DNA of 64,000 nucleotides from Zonotrichia leucophrys gambelii (lineage: Eukaryota; Chordata; Aves; Passeriformes; Passerellidae). The stretch spans positions 24,368,038 through 24,432,037 of the forward strand of contig NC_088173.1 in assembly GCF_028769735.1 (NCBI RefSeq), read 5' to 3'. The notes beneath the pieces are model-generated. The model was not told the origin of the DNA, made no database searches, and saw only the letters and a program-made list of their open reading frames with translations. Each line of letters begins with the position of its first letter. Positions within the stretch are counted from its first letter, which is position 1. Position numbers and translations under genes: made by a program. This document shows positions 46,007 through 60,388 of this stretch, piece after piece.

Positions 46007-49000
46007 GAAGGATGGTTGTCTTTATTTCCTATGAAGCACACTACGTACATCAAGGACTGAATCCCAGACTGTGGAAAGCAGGAAAGGCCAAAACAGTGTT
46101 ATCTGGCAACTAACATGCGCATGTATACCTGATGTTTTGCATGTTTGTGCTACAGGAAAATAGGCAAGGACAGCTAAACCAGAAGAAACCAGTGAAATGG
46201 ATGAGACAAGCTCTCTAAAAACAAACCCCACAATTTATGGCATAATTTAAGGAGGAAGGCAAGTCTATCAACATTTTCTTTCTTTTTTATTTCTTAAACT
46301 ACTGAAGTTGAAAAGACAACCTATAGCTAAGACCTGCCCACCAAAGTTTCAATGAGCGGATGACTTATTTACAAAGGCAGTGAAGTAAAGAGGCAGGTGA
46401 GCCTAGCCTGTGTAAAGCAGAAACCATTCCATTACTACTTCCATACTTCCACCTGGTCCCTCATGCATTGCTCTGCTCCATACTCTGGCCCTGGTGTTTC
46501 CATGGCCATGGGTCACCTTCCTGGGCAACCTCCTGTCCTCTCACTGCCTGTGGTCCTCCCCTTTTCTACCAAGTTCTGCAATAGCACTTACACAAACCAT
46601 TGGCACAGCACTTACCTAAGCCAACAGTGCTTCAGTGTCATTTAGTACAAAACAACAAAAACTGCAATGATCAAACTCAAGAATATCTCACCCTATAGGC
46701 CTTAAAGCCACATTTCTCAATGGGGTGTAAATGGGAGGACACAGACTAAAAAACCTGGCTTTTCTCTCTACCCTCACAATCAACTCCAAATCATTTAAAT
46801 GCAGACCACGATAAAACTGAGATTAAGACTTGTAAAGAAATCTAGGGGAGATGATGATCAGTGAGGGACAAAGTGCTGCAGAGAACATCTTTGGTGAAAA
46901 GAAAAGGCTTTCTTCCTCAGCTGCACCTGTGGTTTGCATTTTAGTAGCAGGAGCAGCATGATAAAGCATGTTTAAGAGCAAAATGGAATTACTCTCAACC
47001 ATAAATCAATCCCCAACTTCTGAAATAACTGAAATTTGTAGTAAATTAAGATGTTAATTCACAATTACTTGAATTCATCTGAAATTATTTTCTGAAATCA
47101 CTTCTTTGAAATCCTTTACTTACCTGAATTTCAAGCAACTAACTAGAGATGTTCCAGGGGGACCTTGTACATTTTAGGCATTTTGGACAGACAGCAACCA
47201 AGCTACTTGTTTTGGATGCCTGTCCAGGGCCCACTAGTTCAAAATGCACATCAAACACATTTTCCTCTGAAGCACTTCTACTGCTGCCAGCAAATCCCAA
47301 ATATCCTGCCAGGCAGAACATCCACCTTCATTTTATTTTTGGCTTCATATAATTCAACAACTGCATTTACATTCTGCAATATTTCATGAGGTAAACTCTG
47401 ATAACTGCTCTCAAATAAAATCTTTAGCTTGTTTTTCTCTTTTATAAGCTTCTTTACAATTTATCTTTTTCAAAGAAATCAGCAATCTTCCATTAAAATT
47501 AAAACTGCAGAAATGATACAATTTACACTTTTCTTTTTTTAAGTTCTTCCCAAGACAAAAGAGCCACTTGCCCAACAAAAACACACAGTTTTGGCTCCAT
47601 CAGGAGCCCTTGGTACTCTTGATGTTTTGTCTTTACCAGGTCCTGGACTTATGAGGTTTTATGAAATTACTGCATTTTCATGTCTGTTTGAAGACTGCTT
47701 CTAGCCCATGAGTTTGCAAAATAAAACCAAAAATCACAAAAGCAGCTCATACTAATTTTTTTCCTTTTTAAACATCGAATTTTTTTAGCCAAATTCACTT
47801 CTTTGCTTACCCTCTAGTTGCCAAACCCTAAAAAAACCCTCAGAATATTTAGACTGCCTATGTAACACAGGTCTGTTCTTCAAAAACTGCCACTAAGATC
47901 ACAAATAATTGCTGAGATGTTAATTTTTGCCCACCTTACTCAACTATAGAGAATAAGGACAGCCAAAGCTGAAGCACCCTGACCTATTTAATTCATGTAC
48001 AGAAATGGCTGCTTTTTGAAGAACACTGCCCAACTCTCACAGAACTCAAAACCTCTACAAGAGAAGCTATCAGTCTCCACATCTCTGAAAGATCAGGTCC
48101 TCCAGCCACACTCCTGCCCAGCATCTCTGAACTGAAAATGAAACATTTTCAAGTGAGATGTGCTGCTCAGAGCCTTTTTCAGACACTTTGAAACCATGAA
48201 CCCTAGAGAAAGGGTGCATGGGGAAGTACCTAGAGAAAAGGCTTCCACGGTGTCACCATGCTGCCTTCTCTGGCTCAAACCAAAGCACTAATGCAAGCCT
48301 TGAGCTGAAATACCATGAAATTTAAATGACTCTTCCCTACCCACAGTTTTCAAAGCCTTTTATTGAAAGCAGTCAAAATTCACAGCACAGCCCCATGAAA
48401 GAGGCAGGATAAAAGAACCTTTAAAAAGTCAGGAGATAGGCCACAAACCCACCTGCCTTTTACCTAAGAAGAACACAATTATTTTTACTTACCAGGTAGC
48501 AAAACCTTTATTTCTGTCATTGCAATGGCAAAATGACAGCAGAAAATTTTAGTGGGAAGGGCAGTTTTCAAGCACAGGCTGGTGTTAACATAACTACAAA
48601 CTGAACAAAACAAGAGGCAGGTATTTCAGAAGAAACAAATTCTAGCACACCTGCCTCAATGAAATTAATTCCCACAAAAGTAACATGAACCTATTTGCTT
48701 TTCCTGCAACATGCCTACAGAACAATTACCAGTAGAGAAGGAAGAGATCCAAGTGACCTCACCTTTTTAAACATACCAACTGCAATTCTGTTTTTAACAG
48801 TAAAAATAAAAATTTCTTTCATCAAGCACATCCAGTTTTATTCAAAAACTCTCCCCAAGCTGAAGAGCAAAGGGCCAGCTTCTGTCAAGTAAGTAGCAAC
48901 CCTTCCTCCTTCAAGTGTTTCATTTCCACATGCCAGGGAAACTAGTTTTCCTCCAGCTCTGAGAATCTGGCTCTTGCTTTCTTGAGAAAAGAAGGATGCA

Positions 49001-52000
49001 TCGACAGGAAGCACTGTGGGGCTGCAAAGCTCACAGCAATAGGAAGTCACATTCTTGTCAAATTTCACTGCACCCAACCATTTCCTTTTTCTACATCAAG
49101 CACAGCCAAAAATTTCTATCTTGAGAGAAACCATTTTAAGTTGCAGCAGTTCAGCAAAATGCATGAAAGAGCTCTGTGGTCACTGATAAGCTTGACCTGC
49201 TTAATAATTAAGAAGTGATAATCTTCCTACAGTAATCAAGAGTGATAATCTTCCTACGGGAGCTGCCTTTTGCTGTTTCTACATTAATCCAAGCCTTTAA
49301 GTTTCTTTTTTATAAGGAAAGGCCTGTAGGACAGCATGGATCTCAACAGCCCATAGGAAACATTTGCACTGAACCCATTAAGTGCCGAAAATCCCACCAT
49401 CTTTCCCCTTGCCTTGCTCCTCCCTGGGAAAAGAAAAAAAGAATGCTAACTAAAAAGGAAACTAAGCAAACACAAGAAAACTCAGACTTAGGACTTTAAA
49501 AAGTAGTAACTTCTGCTTTTAATTTACTCCTGTTAATCTGGACAGTGCATCTGATACCAGTTTCCCTCAAAAGAAGTTACAGAAAAGTCACTAAAATCAC
49601 ATCTTAAAGCTACAAAAGTACCCCAATAGTGGAAAGCATCAATCTGGACTTTGCATTTTTTCCTCTTTTGTGAATTTCAGCCCAAATTTTTAAAAACAAA
49701 GTGTAATCTTTGAGCATCAACCTTTAAGAATAGCAATTTACCCAGGAGCATTCAATACCATGCCTTGTTTTAGCCAGTATGAAGACAGACAACCGAAATG
49801 AGCTCAGTATGGAAAACTGTACAATTTATCTCCAAGCATGTTAAAAGGCAGCGTTAAATGCTACAAATGCAAAAAAAAGCCAACACTCCAACATACAGTT
49901 TCACTCTACTGGCAGTAATTTATTTTACAAACTGATAACATGCTGGGGAAGTCCCACAAAACCTTAAAACCATGCACCACTTGCAAAATCCTTTTACCAA
50001 ACCACTTGCTTGAGTAATAGACCAAGACGAGCTTTCTCAGAGCTATGTTTCAGTTTTATAAGGACAGAAGTTATTGCCACTATTGATTGACAAATGTATT
50101 AAAAACTTAATTATCTCCTCTAGCAGATGGAACTTCATACAAGACTTTCTGAAGCATCTCCAAATGCTTCAAATTTGTTACCTCAAATTTAAACTGCATA
50201 AGTTTCCTAAAAAATACACAGTTGCTCATGTAATTGAAAAGCATTTTCACAAGCTGTACTCTATGAATGTGAAAATATGATGCAAATAAAAATATATGGA
50301 GAAGAAGCAAGGCTACACTTTTCTGTAAGGTACTGTAAGTGTGGTGCTGCAGGGGAAAGCTGTGGTCACACAGACATCCTACGCATGCCAAGGAAACTAA
50401 GCTGCTCCCTCACACTCCAGGGGCCACTACCAATCTTCAGGATGAAAAGTTAAAGTCACTAGCCAAATACCAACAGTGAAAAAGGAGTTTCAACCCCAAA
50501 CCACCAACACTCTCACGACAGCATCACTCTCTTGTTTTTGTTTTCCACCCCTCCCAGTCGGGATGTGCTACATCCTCTTTAGGCCCCCTCCAAATGTTTC
50601 AGCATCCTTTGCTGAAGCTTTCTGTTCTGGTGCACTAATTCATTGAATCTATGCCATATGTGATGTGTGGAATTTCTTTCAGATAGGACACAAAATACAG
50701 AACATTATGAAGAACCTCTTAAAAATAGCAATAAAAAAAGCAGGTTATTTTTATTGTTCACTGGCATTTATTAACTGATAGCACTGTGCATTTTCATCAT
50801 CTCTATGCTTCAATAGCACAGTCATATAAACCTACTCTCAAACAAAGAGCTTTTCTCTTCTAGCTTCCCATACAAAACTCTGGTTATACTTCAAACTACA
50901 TCCCCTCCTGCAGTCAGACAAAGAAATGGGAATCCTGCACAGTGTCAGATCATTGCTACTTTTTCACCTAAAGCCTGTAAACCCCCAAGGGGACAGGACA
51001 CCACTTCAGAGAGCCTGCACAATTTCCCAGGCTGCCCCTTTTGAAAAGTGCAGCTTGCTGAGGTCTCCTGCCTTGTGTCACTCATCACTCTGCTTTGGGG
51101 TGTGCAAAATGGAAAGACAGCCCCATGACTTAGTGCTATTAATAAAAACAAACATGCTCACAGTGTGTTTTTGACCTACTCCTAAGCACTATTGTGTATT
51201 TATGGTTCACTAGATTATGCTGTTAAAGGAAACACTCAGATATGAAAAAAATTATACCAGAAAATTCAAACTGGCAAAAAAAAAAAAAAATTGGCATTAC
51301 CAGGATTAGTAGTTGCAACGCTTATCACAGAAACCATTGGGTCCTTACAAAACATCTGGGATCTGTTGAAGCCAATGCACAGCACATGCTCTCAGCCAAT
51401 TTCTTCTGATGTACAAAGTGCTGCAGCATTCTGCTATTATACAACACAGAACCATATGAAACACAGCCTGCTTCACAGGTTTATTAACAAAATGTCTACC
51501 ACCAAAGAAACCTCAGGTATGTTATGGCTCTGAATTCCTGCAAGGGGCACCTAAAGTCCACAAGTTAACATTTGTTTCCTTCAGCAGGATAGCTCTGAGG
51601 AAAGGGAGGGAAATTAGCAGAAAAAACAGCAGGAAGTCAGCTTTTGATTATTTTATACCCTCTAAAAAATGTACTTGCAATCAAGTATAATATTAAAACT
51701 CTACCTCCCCTAGACTCTTGCATTTCGTCCTTTATTTCAAAGCTAAGAGGCTAATCAGAGTTCACCAACTGGAAATGTTCACCTGTGAAACCAAAGGCAA
51801 AGCATTACTAAAGCTATTTTTAGTTTCTTGACAAGTCTCTAACCAGACATCTGCCTCCACTGCAGTAAAGGATGCACTTTGTTTCTGCATGCAGAAGAAA
51901 CATGGGGTTTCTCAAGCTGCCCACGAGAGGAAAAGCTCCTCCAGACACGAAAAAGATCCCTCTGCAGCCCAAAGGTGTATTTAACTGGTCTTGGCCATTC

Positions 52001-52800
52001 ATCTCTCAACACTTCTGGCTCTTCAAGATAAGCAAATTAATGCCATGGTCCCACATGGGAACCCACACGAAGGTCCCACTGAAGCCAGAGGGGCTTCTCA
52101 TCAGCAGAGGAGCAGCTGAGGTGGACTGAGGAGCAGGACTCACACACAGCACTTTGCCCCTTCTTATTGGAGCATTTGGATATGTGGATGGACATACAAG
52201 AGCAAGACAAAGACCAGCAAAATTCGTCCAGCCTCTGAAGAGGCTTCTTCTGTCACTCAATGGCAATAATTTACACTAAAAAAGGAGCAACATGGCTTTG
52301 TAAGGCAAATCTTCAATCATGTAAAAATGGAAGATGTGGCTTTTGGCACGAATATGGCAGAAATACAGAGGAAATAAAGAAACTTAAGGTGCTGCCCCAA
52401 ACCATGGCCAGCAGTAGGTAATGTGGATTTGCAGTTACCACAAAGTCACATTTTCAACACCTGATCTTACCCTTCCACAGCTTGCAAGCTTTCAGTGGGT
52501 AAAGGGAAAATAAAGAAGATCTGCATGTTCAAGCCAAGTGTCATTGTCCCCGAACCAGTAGGCACACCCAGAACGGCTTAACCTCCAAGTCAGGCAGCAT
52601 GGGAAAGCCACGGATGACATGGGACAACCTGAAGTTTTCCAAGTCCCAAACAAGCTTCTGCTGCTTGGGTATAAAGGCAAAGGTCCTCATCTTAAAATCT
52701 GGAAGCGTACACTCTGCATGGCTGGGCACTGCCCTGCCCTCCCTGCACAGCAAACGTTTCAGTGATTGTTTCAGAAACAACAAAACAGCCCATCGCTTCA
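46007..52800. other. Non-coding stretch
   Basis: AT-rich sequence with no convincing exon. A 17-bp unit (AGTGATAATCTTCCTAC) occurs at 49214-49230 and again at 49241-49257. Apart from A-rich runs nothing could be classified. Confidence 0.6.
49214..49257. repeat. Short direct repeat, period 27
   Basis: AGTGATAATCTTCCTAC occurs at 49214-49230 and 49241-49257, separated by 10 bases. Confidence 0.85.
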
Positions 52801-55800
52801 ATGACCAGAAACCATGAATAATTGTTTTTATTTACAAGGAGAGAAAAAAAATCCAAGCAAGACTGAAAGCATGGGGACCAGGGCAGGGGTGTGTGTTTGT
52901 TTTCAAGTGACTACCCGCATCTGCGGGATCAGCCACATTATCCCAGCAACACTGAGAACGCTCACAAAGGCCAGAAATGTCCCCTTTTGAAAAGGGCAGT
53001 TTAAACGCTGCAGAAACTGGGTCAGCGATGGGCCACAGAAATACCTAAGCAGGCAGCAGGCAACTCGCGAGCTGCAGGCTGCAGGCTTGCAGCAAAGGCC
53101 TCCAGTGAAAGACAGAACACACCAGGACAGAAATCAGACAATAGCTATTGAAGAAAGGCAGTTAATAGCAACAAAGCACGTAAAGCACGGGTCAAGGAGT
53201 CGGTCAAGTACAGGCCCTTCAGCTCTCTGCCCTTCTTCAGTTGCCAGGAATCAAGATTTAGACACAAACCAGAGATGTACATGGCCCACAGCACCAGCAG
53301 GCAGGCACAAAAACTGAGCAGGCATGTTAAATCCACAACACAGTAAGGAACTGCAAAACTTATTCTACAATATATGACAGGGCTGCTCGCTTGCCAAAGG
53401 CAGCACATTGCTTCGTGTTCTTCTAGTTTCATTAAAAAAAAAAAAACGAAAACAACAAAACAAACCAAGAATTACACAATTTTTTCTTACATGGTTAGTG
53501 TACTTATCATCTCTGTGTTCAAGTCTTTACTGTTGCACATTTATTGATGTGCAGATACCTTAACTTTAAAATGCTAACCACAACTGCATCGACAGGACAA
53601 TGCAACTTAAATTTATGAAGGCAAAATCTGAGAGGTGACCTACAATGTCACTAGTGAGGCCTGACTCGCTGACTGCATAATGGCTGACACCAAGTCAGTG
53701 TGCAGCAGGACTGTTGCACACATCTGCCAGCCACAGCCAAGAGACTTGTTTCTGTTTTGCAGAGACCCTTAAAATCATTTGACGTGAACGGAGGTGGTGG
53801 TTACCCAAGGTGCACACAGTTATGAATCAGTCACTCCCTCCTTTCTCTCATTTCATTTCCCTTTTGTTGTTGTGTATCTTTCCCTTCATTGTTAAGACTG
53901 AAATCTGCTGTTGTCCCTTATCAGTTTTGATCAAGGGAATCACTTGAAATGAGCAAGCTCTCATTTGCTCCCTACCTACCAGTATCTTTGTTCACTGGGT
54001 GTTTTTATCAGGGCACGGCTTTTTGCCTTGCTTTGTTCTGTTCACAGTCTGTAGCGTTTTTTCACTTGTCACCATGCTTTGCCCCTGCCTTTGCCTTTCC
54101 CAGCAATTACACCCCGTCCTTCCCCTGCTGCCAGATTCTGGCCCAGTCATGTTCAGCATCACATCCAAGCAGTTTCCAGTGCCATGTGCAACTTGCTGGC
54201 TGCCCAGCTATCTCCCCACAGTCAGGCAACCATGCATGGATGGTGGCATCCTGTTTCAGCTGAGTTTTGTCTTACCCAACACACTGCTCTGAGCTTTGGT
54301 GAGAGGAATCAGTCTAAAGAGGAGAGCCCTATGCACCAAAGCAGATGTGACCTGTAAGCAGCACCCCCAGAGAAAGGTCTGGTGGTTGCAGAGTGCCTTT
54401 TGTTTCTGAAGCAGGAAGTCCAGTGGGACCTAAGGCGCAGCCACAGCCTCTGCCCCCAAAGAACACAAACTGATGAGCTCAGAGGGGACAAAAAGGGGAA
54501 CAAACTGCACTCAGTGCAACCTCACAGTGTAGTTTGCTGCAAGACAAACACTGACAGGCACCTCTAGCCAGACAGTGGGAACTTAATGAGGGGAAACAAA
54601 ACCACCCCTCTCCTCCTGCCACATCCCACAGCAAAACCCCACTGCCCCTCCATCCAGAGATTTAATATCAGGACACCGGTGCAACCATCGCACTGGGCAG
54701 AACTCAGGTACAGTGACAGCATCACTGCTCCAAAATGCTCAGCATTTGAAGCTACTGCATGGTGCAGGGGCTGACCTGTATGGCATTGCTTCAGCCAGGA
54801 CCTAGTGCTTGATGCCCAGAATGCACCAAAACCATGAGAGTGTCCAGCTCTGTGCATGATGACAGTCACTTGTCAATAACTTTGGTAGAGTTCTAAGGTA
54901 AAAAGACAAACCTTTTTTATTTCAATTTTGAACCCTTTTAATAATCCTTGTAAGAGTGTCCCTACTCTTCAAGCAGAGAGCAAACAACTTCACACAATAA
55001 TTTCTGCATTATTAACTACTGCAAAGGCAACCAAATCTTTCAGGATGACACCTCGCATCTACTACTGTGACATTTCATGCAATGCACATCTTCATACTCC
55101 AAGAAGTAGTCAAGTAATTACTTTAAATTTTAAAATTACACTTTTTATTTTCTACCAAATGCAACCAACAGTTTTATTAATGAATCACTGCGATTTATCC
55201 TCCAAGAAAATTTATCAACTGTATTGTCAGATAATTCAGTAGAATTCAACTAAGTTTAGCTTTTTATCATTCAACTCTCTCAGGATTCAGCTGTGTTGTG
55301 CAATGACAACAGCCAGCACTGAAGTGTAAGTGAAAATGATGGGCTTTAAATGAGGGAAATGTCCCCACAGACCACACCTGTTTATGAACCGCCGGCCTGG
55401 AACAGAGGAGTAATTGACAGCTTCCACATATTCCCACCCAGAAAAGCCTTGAGAACACGGTGCACTTTGGCGTGCTGACACAAGCCACGAGGAAGTCTGA
55501 GAGCCTAAAAAATCCAGTGCACGTGCGATTTCAATTGCTTGTGTAAACTGCACCTCTCGTCCAAGCGCGCTACAGCCGTGGAGTTAAAAGGCAGCACAAC
55601 ATGCAGGAACCTCAAGACCTTGGAAGCCATTCAAAGGATCCTCCTCACAAATAATAAAAAAACAAGCATGCATCTGTTTTTTCTCTCTCCAGTGCTAAAC
55701 ACATCATACTGAGACTGCTGGCTCAGAGTCAAACAAGTCTCCAAAGTCCCACTTTGTTCCAAGTGCATTCCCAACTGGCAGCACAACACATTGCTCCAAC

Positions 55801-56300
55801 AAATGCCAGGAGATGGCATTAAAGTGCACACACATGTATGAACCCAATTTTGTCTCACGCCTGGCTGCTGAACCTGTTCCTGTCCTCGCTGATAAGAAAC
55901 AAATACCTGCAGCTGAAGGACTGCAAAGAGTTGCCTCATGTCACCAACCCCACATGCTGCCCACGGAGGAACGTTTTGGAAACACTCACCAGAAAAAGAA
56001 TACCAGCAGCAAGCAGGATACCAGATAATCTTTTCAATTTGCTTTTCAATTTCTGGATAATAACCAGAAATCACAGAAATAATTGAAGCAGCTTCACAAG
56101 AAAAGTCAGACCTCAGCACCAACAAACTTTAAAAAGTGTTAAGTATTAACGTTTGGATTCACTCCTTGACAGCCACTGTCAGCTCTGAAAGAAGTGTGCA
56201 GGAGTCAACAGGAGCACTCACAGTGACTCAAAGCAGTCCCTAGAACTCCTAGAAATCTGAGTCTCTATAACAATTCCCTTTTGGATCCTCTCCTGGAACT
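52801..56300. other. Non-coding stretch, somewhat GC-richer
   Basis: Contains GC-richer patches (about 52900-53110, 53950-54870 and 55370-55990) with longer chance ORFs, including 164 codons on the minus strand at 55631-56125. None carries a recognisable domain, good splice context or family match. Confidence 0.55.
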
Positions 56301-59300
56301 CTCAAAAGCTTTTCAATCAAGCCTTCCATTAATTCAGGAGGGGAAACTGTTGGAACATGGCAGAATTCAGGGGTCTCAGAGTACAACAAAGAAGAGTAAA
56401 AAAAGAAAGATTATTAAATTTCTACTAGATAGATATCAACATTCACATGATTTAAAAAAGCTGGGAAATTCTCCTCATGAGATAAATGTAAATGTGCTAC
56501 CAACAGGGCAGATAGTCATCATTTATCTCTATCTACTTTGTAAAGCTGAGACTCCCTATTCAATTCAAAGTTAACTTTTTGTTTTGAGAGGTGCATATGC
56601 AACAACAGAATTATGCTTCACTGTCTCAAAGAAAATAAACAGGATCCAGAGAGAAACATTAAAATAACAAATAGCAATTTTAAAAACTCAAAAGCAATAT
56701 ATAATGATTTATACATGCAAAAGAGTCAGCAAAAATCTATACCAGAACAATTTGGGCTTAAGGTCACTGTTTTCACACACACACATTTTTAAAACTCAGG
56801 CTTCTGAATGTCTTCCCAAGCATTTTCATGTATGTCAAATTATCATGCTATTGATGTGCAAGTGTCTCCAAAGGTCAGACCAGCTTCAAATCTTAGTACT
56901 GCAAAGGGAGCGAGCTCTTTCATAATGCAAGTGCAACTATGATACTTTTTTTGGCACCATCGCATTGGCCAAAAAATGTTTTAGGCTTAATAAATATTGA
57001 GTTGTTTTCTGCATTTCTCATATTTCATCACAGAACATGCTGTTACAAACAAACATTTTACACAGACCTTTTTCTTTCTCATAAAATCCAACTCCGAAAC
57101 AACAAACAACACAGCCCATACTTTTGATAGCACTGAACAGGACACACCATCTTTCTTATTATTATTATTTCCAAGTCTTTACAGCTTCTTCATGTGTCCT
57201 CACAAAGTTTTAAAGCTGAAGTTGGTTTTTATCAGGCAGTAACTAGAAGCATTATTTTGCACTTTAAATTTCTTGATTTTGCCATCTGCAGAGTTCTGGT
57301 ATGCAGGTGGGTCAGATGGTAAACAACTAGCTAGAGCTCTGCAACAGTATCTTGAAGCAGACATGGAAGATAAGAACTTCAGTAAAAATAAGAACAGAGG
57401 CCTACTTCTCACCTTCCTCTAAGAAATTGTTTTTCCTTCTTCTTCTCCTCATAATTCTGAGCAAAAAAAGCTGCTTCTGTGTGTGAGAAATTCCCGTGTT
57501 TATATAAAGTCAAATTGTTCTACAGAAAGTAAGGTCTATTTTGTACACACGCACAAAATATCCTGAGTTATCCTTGCCTAATTATATTTCCATTGCTATT
57601 TCTAAAAGGTACAAAACAATTAAAAAAAAAAAAAACAAAAAACCCCACAACAACAACAAAAACCCCTCAACTGTATTTGTACACCACTTTGGGGCCAGGA
57701 GGTGGAGAAAAAAATAAGGTGACAATTAACACCACAGCTTTGCCCTCTATCCTCCTTATCTCAGTTGGCAGCCTGGACACAACACAGAATGGTGGACCCC
57801 TGAGACAACAAGCAGACACCTAAATTATTCACAATGATCATATGCTTCTCCCAGGTGACTAGCTTATTTGATGAAAGCAAACTTCTACAAATACAAAGCA
57901 AATATTTGTGGTGAGTACTCAGAACTCTGCAAAAGAGTTAATAGACACCATTGTCACATGCAAGTATAATATTTGATATATACTGTTCCCCTCCCTGAAG
58001 TGGATGGGGCCCTTCTCTCCTGACGATAAAGGGAGTTGGGTATTTTGCAATAACCACCAAAAAGAAAAAGTCTCTTCCCAAAGCACATACTGAAGAAAGT
58101 GGATAAAGAATGATGTCTAAAGACAACATATGGTTTGAACTTACAACTATTTATAACTACCACTATACTATGGCAAACACCTAAACTACTGAAAAGGCTC
58201 CTTCATCCATGTGCCCACAAGTTATGCAGTCAGAGCCACTGCCAGGGCATGAGCGCAGCTTTCCTAGAGAACCTTTCCTTGTCAAGAAAATATGTGAGTC
58301 ATTAAAAGCTAGGCTTGTGTCACTTTGAGTATCCACAAAGATGAAAGTCAGGTAACAGGTGTGCCTATAGCTCTTTATTACTACATTAGATAGATTTCAA
58401 GACCCTTCATGCTCTGCTTATAATAATCAAATGAGAGTAATGGGGTTGGTCATTCAGAAGCAGACTACACACAAATTCCTACAAGTGAGCAAACTATTGT
58501 TTAGGTTTTCTTCTATTTTGTCACAATTTGCCAATCTGCAAGAGTAGAAAAATGGTGAAGCTAAATTCTTATATTGTGTCAATTTTCAGACTGCTGACAC
58601 TGGTCTACAATTCCAGATGTCTGTTGCTTAACTGCAAAATGGTAAAATTACTGCAAATTAAGTCCTCTTATAGGCAACTAAGAAACAGCTATTATGGAGG
58701 TGAAAATAATTTATTTATAATAAACGCACAGACCAAAAGCTAAATCCTTTGTGGCCCACTGCCCACAAATCAGAAGGATTAGCCTGAGATTAACAGACAT
58801 CTGAAATCCATTACCAGTGTATTAAAATGTAAAAGTAGAAGCATAATAAGAAAGTTCCTATTCTGAACTACTTATATTACAGAAGCAGCAAGTACAGGCT
58901 ACGGGGACACAAAGTTTACAAACAAACATGAACAAACACGCCACAGCAGCTGTTTACTTTTGCTTTTCTTTCCCTTTTCTCTAAACACACAAAATGTGTT
59001 CCAACATCCCCTTTTTCAAAACAAATCAGGTTAAGTTTAACAAGAAAAATGCCATGTTCCCAAGCAGACTTGCAGAGCCGTAGCAGCATGCGACTGGCCT
59101 GGCATTAAAAGCTCACCTTCCCCGTGTGTTTGCTGAATGACTGCACCAACAGGCTGTGCAGAGATCTGCCTCTGCTCTCTCACAGCCAGTACTGAACCAA
59201 ACACAATGGGAAATAAGACACCACATGCCTTTGTCCCACCTGCTCAGACCAGGCTTGTCCTAACTCTAAAGGGCATGCATTCTGGGTGGGCTCTATCCCA

Positions 59301-59560
59301 AAACATAGGCTGTGGGGAGCTTACCAAGTGCCAAAAAAAAAAAAAAAACCAAAACACAAAAAACCCAAAAAACCACGCACAACAAATGATGTGCACATGT
59401 GTGCACCAGCTAGCAACTGTTCACACAGTGCTGCCACTGTGTGATTCTCCACACCATCCACCCAAAACCCAGGAGCTGTCCCCCAGGCTATCCATCATCC
59501 CAGTGCAAGTGCTTTGCCCCACTCCTACCCCACAGCCACACTCGAAGGTGTTACTCCTAG

Positions 59561-59597
59561 CACACAAGAAGCTGTCCCTAACACACAAGAAGCTGTC
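59561..59597. repeat. Short direct repeat, period 21
   Basis: CACACAAGAAGCTGTC occurs at 59561-59576 and at 59582-59597. Confidence 0.85.
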
Positions 59598-60350
59598 TGT
59601 CTCAGCCCCACACTTTTGAGGACTGGCTGCTCATCTCATCCATCTCACCAACAGTGAGCAGAAGTGCAGATCTGGGTGGGCTCCTCCCCAGCTCCTCCTG
59701 CACTGCAGGTAAGGGAGCAGCCCTGGCACAGGTACCACCACACAACCACCCAGTCTGCCCAAAAGGCAGGGGCAGGAAGAGGCAGGTCTGAAGGACTGAG
59801 GAAAGAGCAAAAAGATGCCACAAGGTCCGGAGCAGTGCCACACCAGCGTGAGACAAACAGAACAGAGATGACATCCTGCAGGTGACACAGGGCACCCGTC
59901 CCACACAACAGCCTGTAGACACTGAGGGAGAACTTCCGTGCACGTTTTCAGCTGATGCTGCCAGAGAGCAACAGGGAAACCAACCAGAGAATGATCACAA
60001 GTAAATGTTAACCTGGCAATAAAACAAGTTCTTCTAATCCAGAGAACTTGTGGGGCTGCACAAGGCAAGGGAGAGCACCAGGCCATGGAGTGCAAGACAT
60101 TCCTCTGGCAGTACAGACTCTACAACCATTTCAGGCATGGCTGAGACAGAAGTCAAAAAAAAAAAGTAGAGATGCCATAAGACAGTATGCAAGAGATCTG
60201 CAGAAGATACAGAGAACAGAAAGTGAAGACATTATTTACAGAGGAAGACAAAGAAGTAACTATATAGGGCATCAAAACATAAAGTATAGTTTGTCCTTTT
60301 AAGACAGATCATTACATGCGAGAAAGTTTCCTCCAGTAGCACATATCCAC

Positions 60351-60388
60351 AAACACAATTTCTCCATACAAACACAATTTCTCCATAC
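60351..60388. repeat. Perfect 19-bp tandem duplication
   Basis: AAACACAATTTCTCCATAC at 60351-60369 is repeated without a gap or mismatch at 60370-60388. Confidence 0.9.

Noticed and set aside
53949..54357. Three overlapping plus-strand frames of about 92-104 codons
   Set aside because: All three frames are open together, which points to stop-poor composition rather than coding.
55631..56125. 164-codon minus-strand frame, the longest in the right part
   Set aside because: No recognisable domain, Cys/Trp-rich low-quality composition, in a GC-richer patch where long chance ORFs are expected; overlapping plus-strand frames look equally good.
56281..56574. 97-codon plus-strand frame
   Set aside because: No known domain and no supporting context; Lys-rich stretch comes from an A-rich tract.
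59137..60095. 160-codon plus frame and 154-codon minus frame
   Set aside because: Plus frame runs through a poly-A tract into Lys/Asn noise; the minus frame is Cys/Trp-rich without motif. No splice or homology support.
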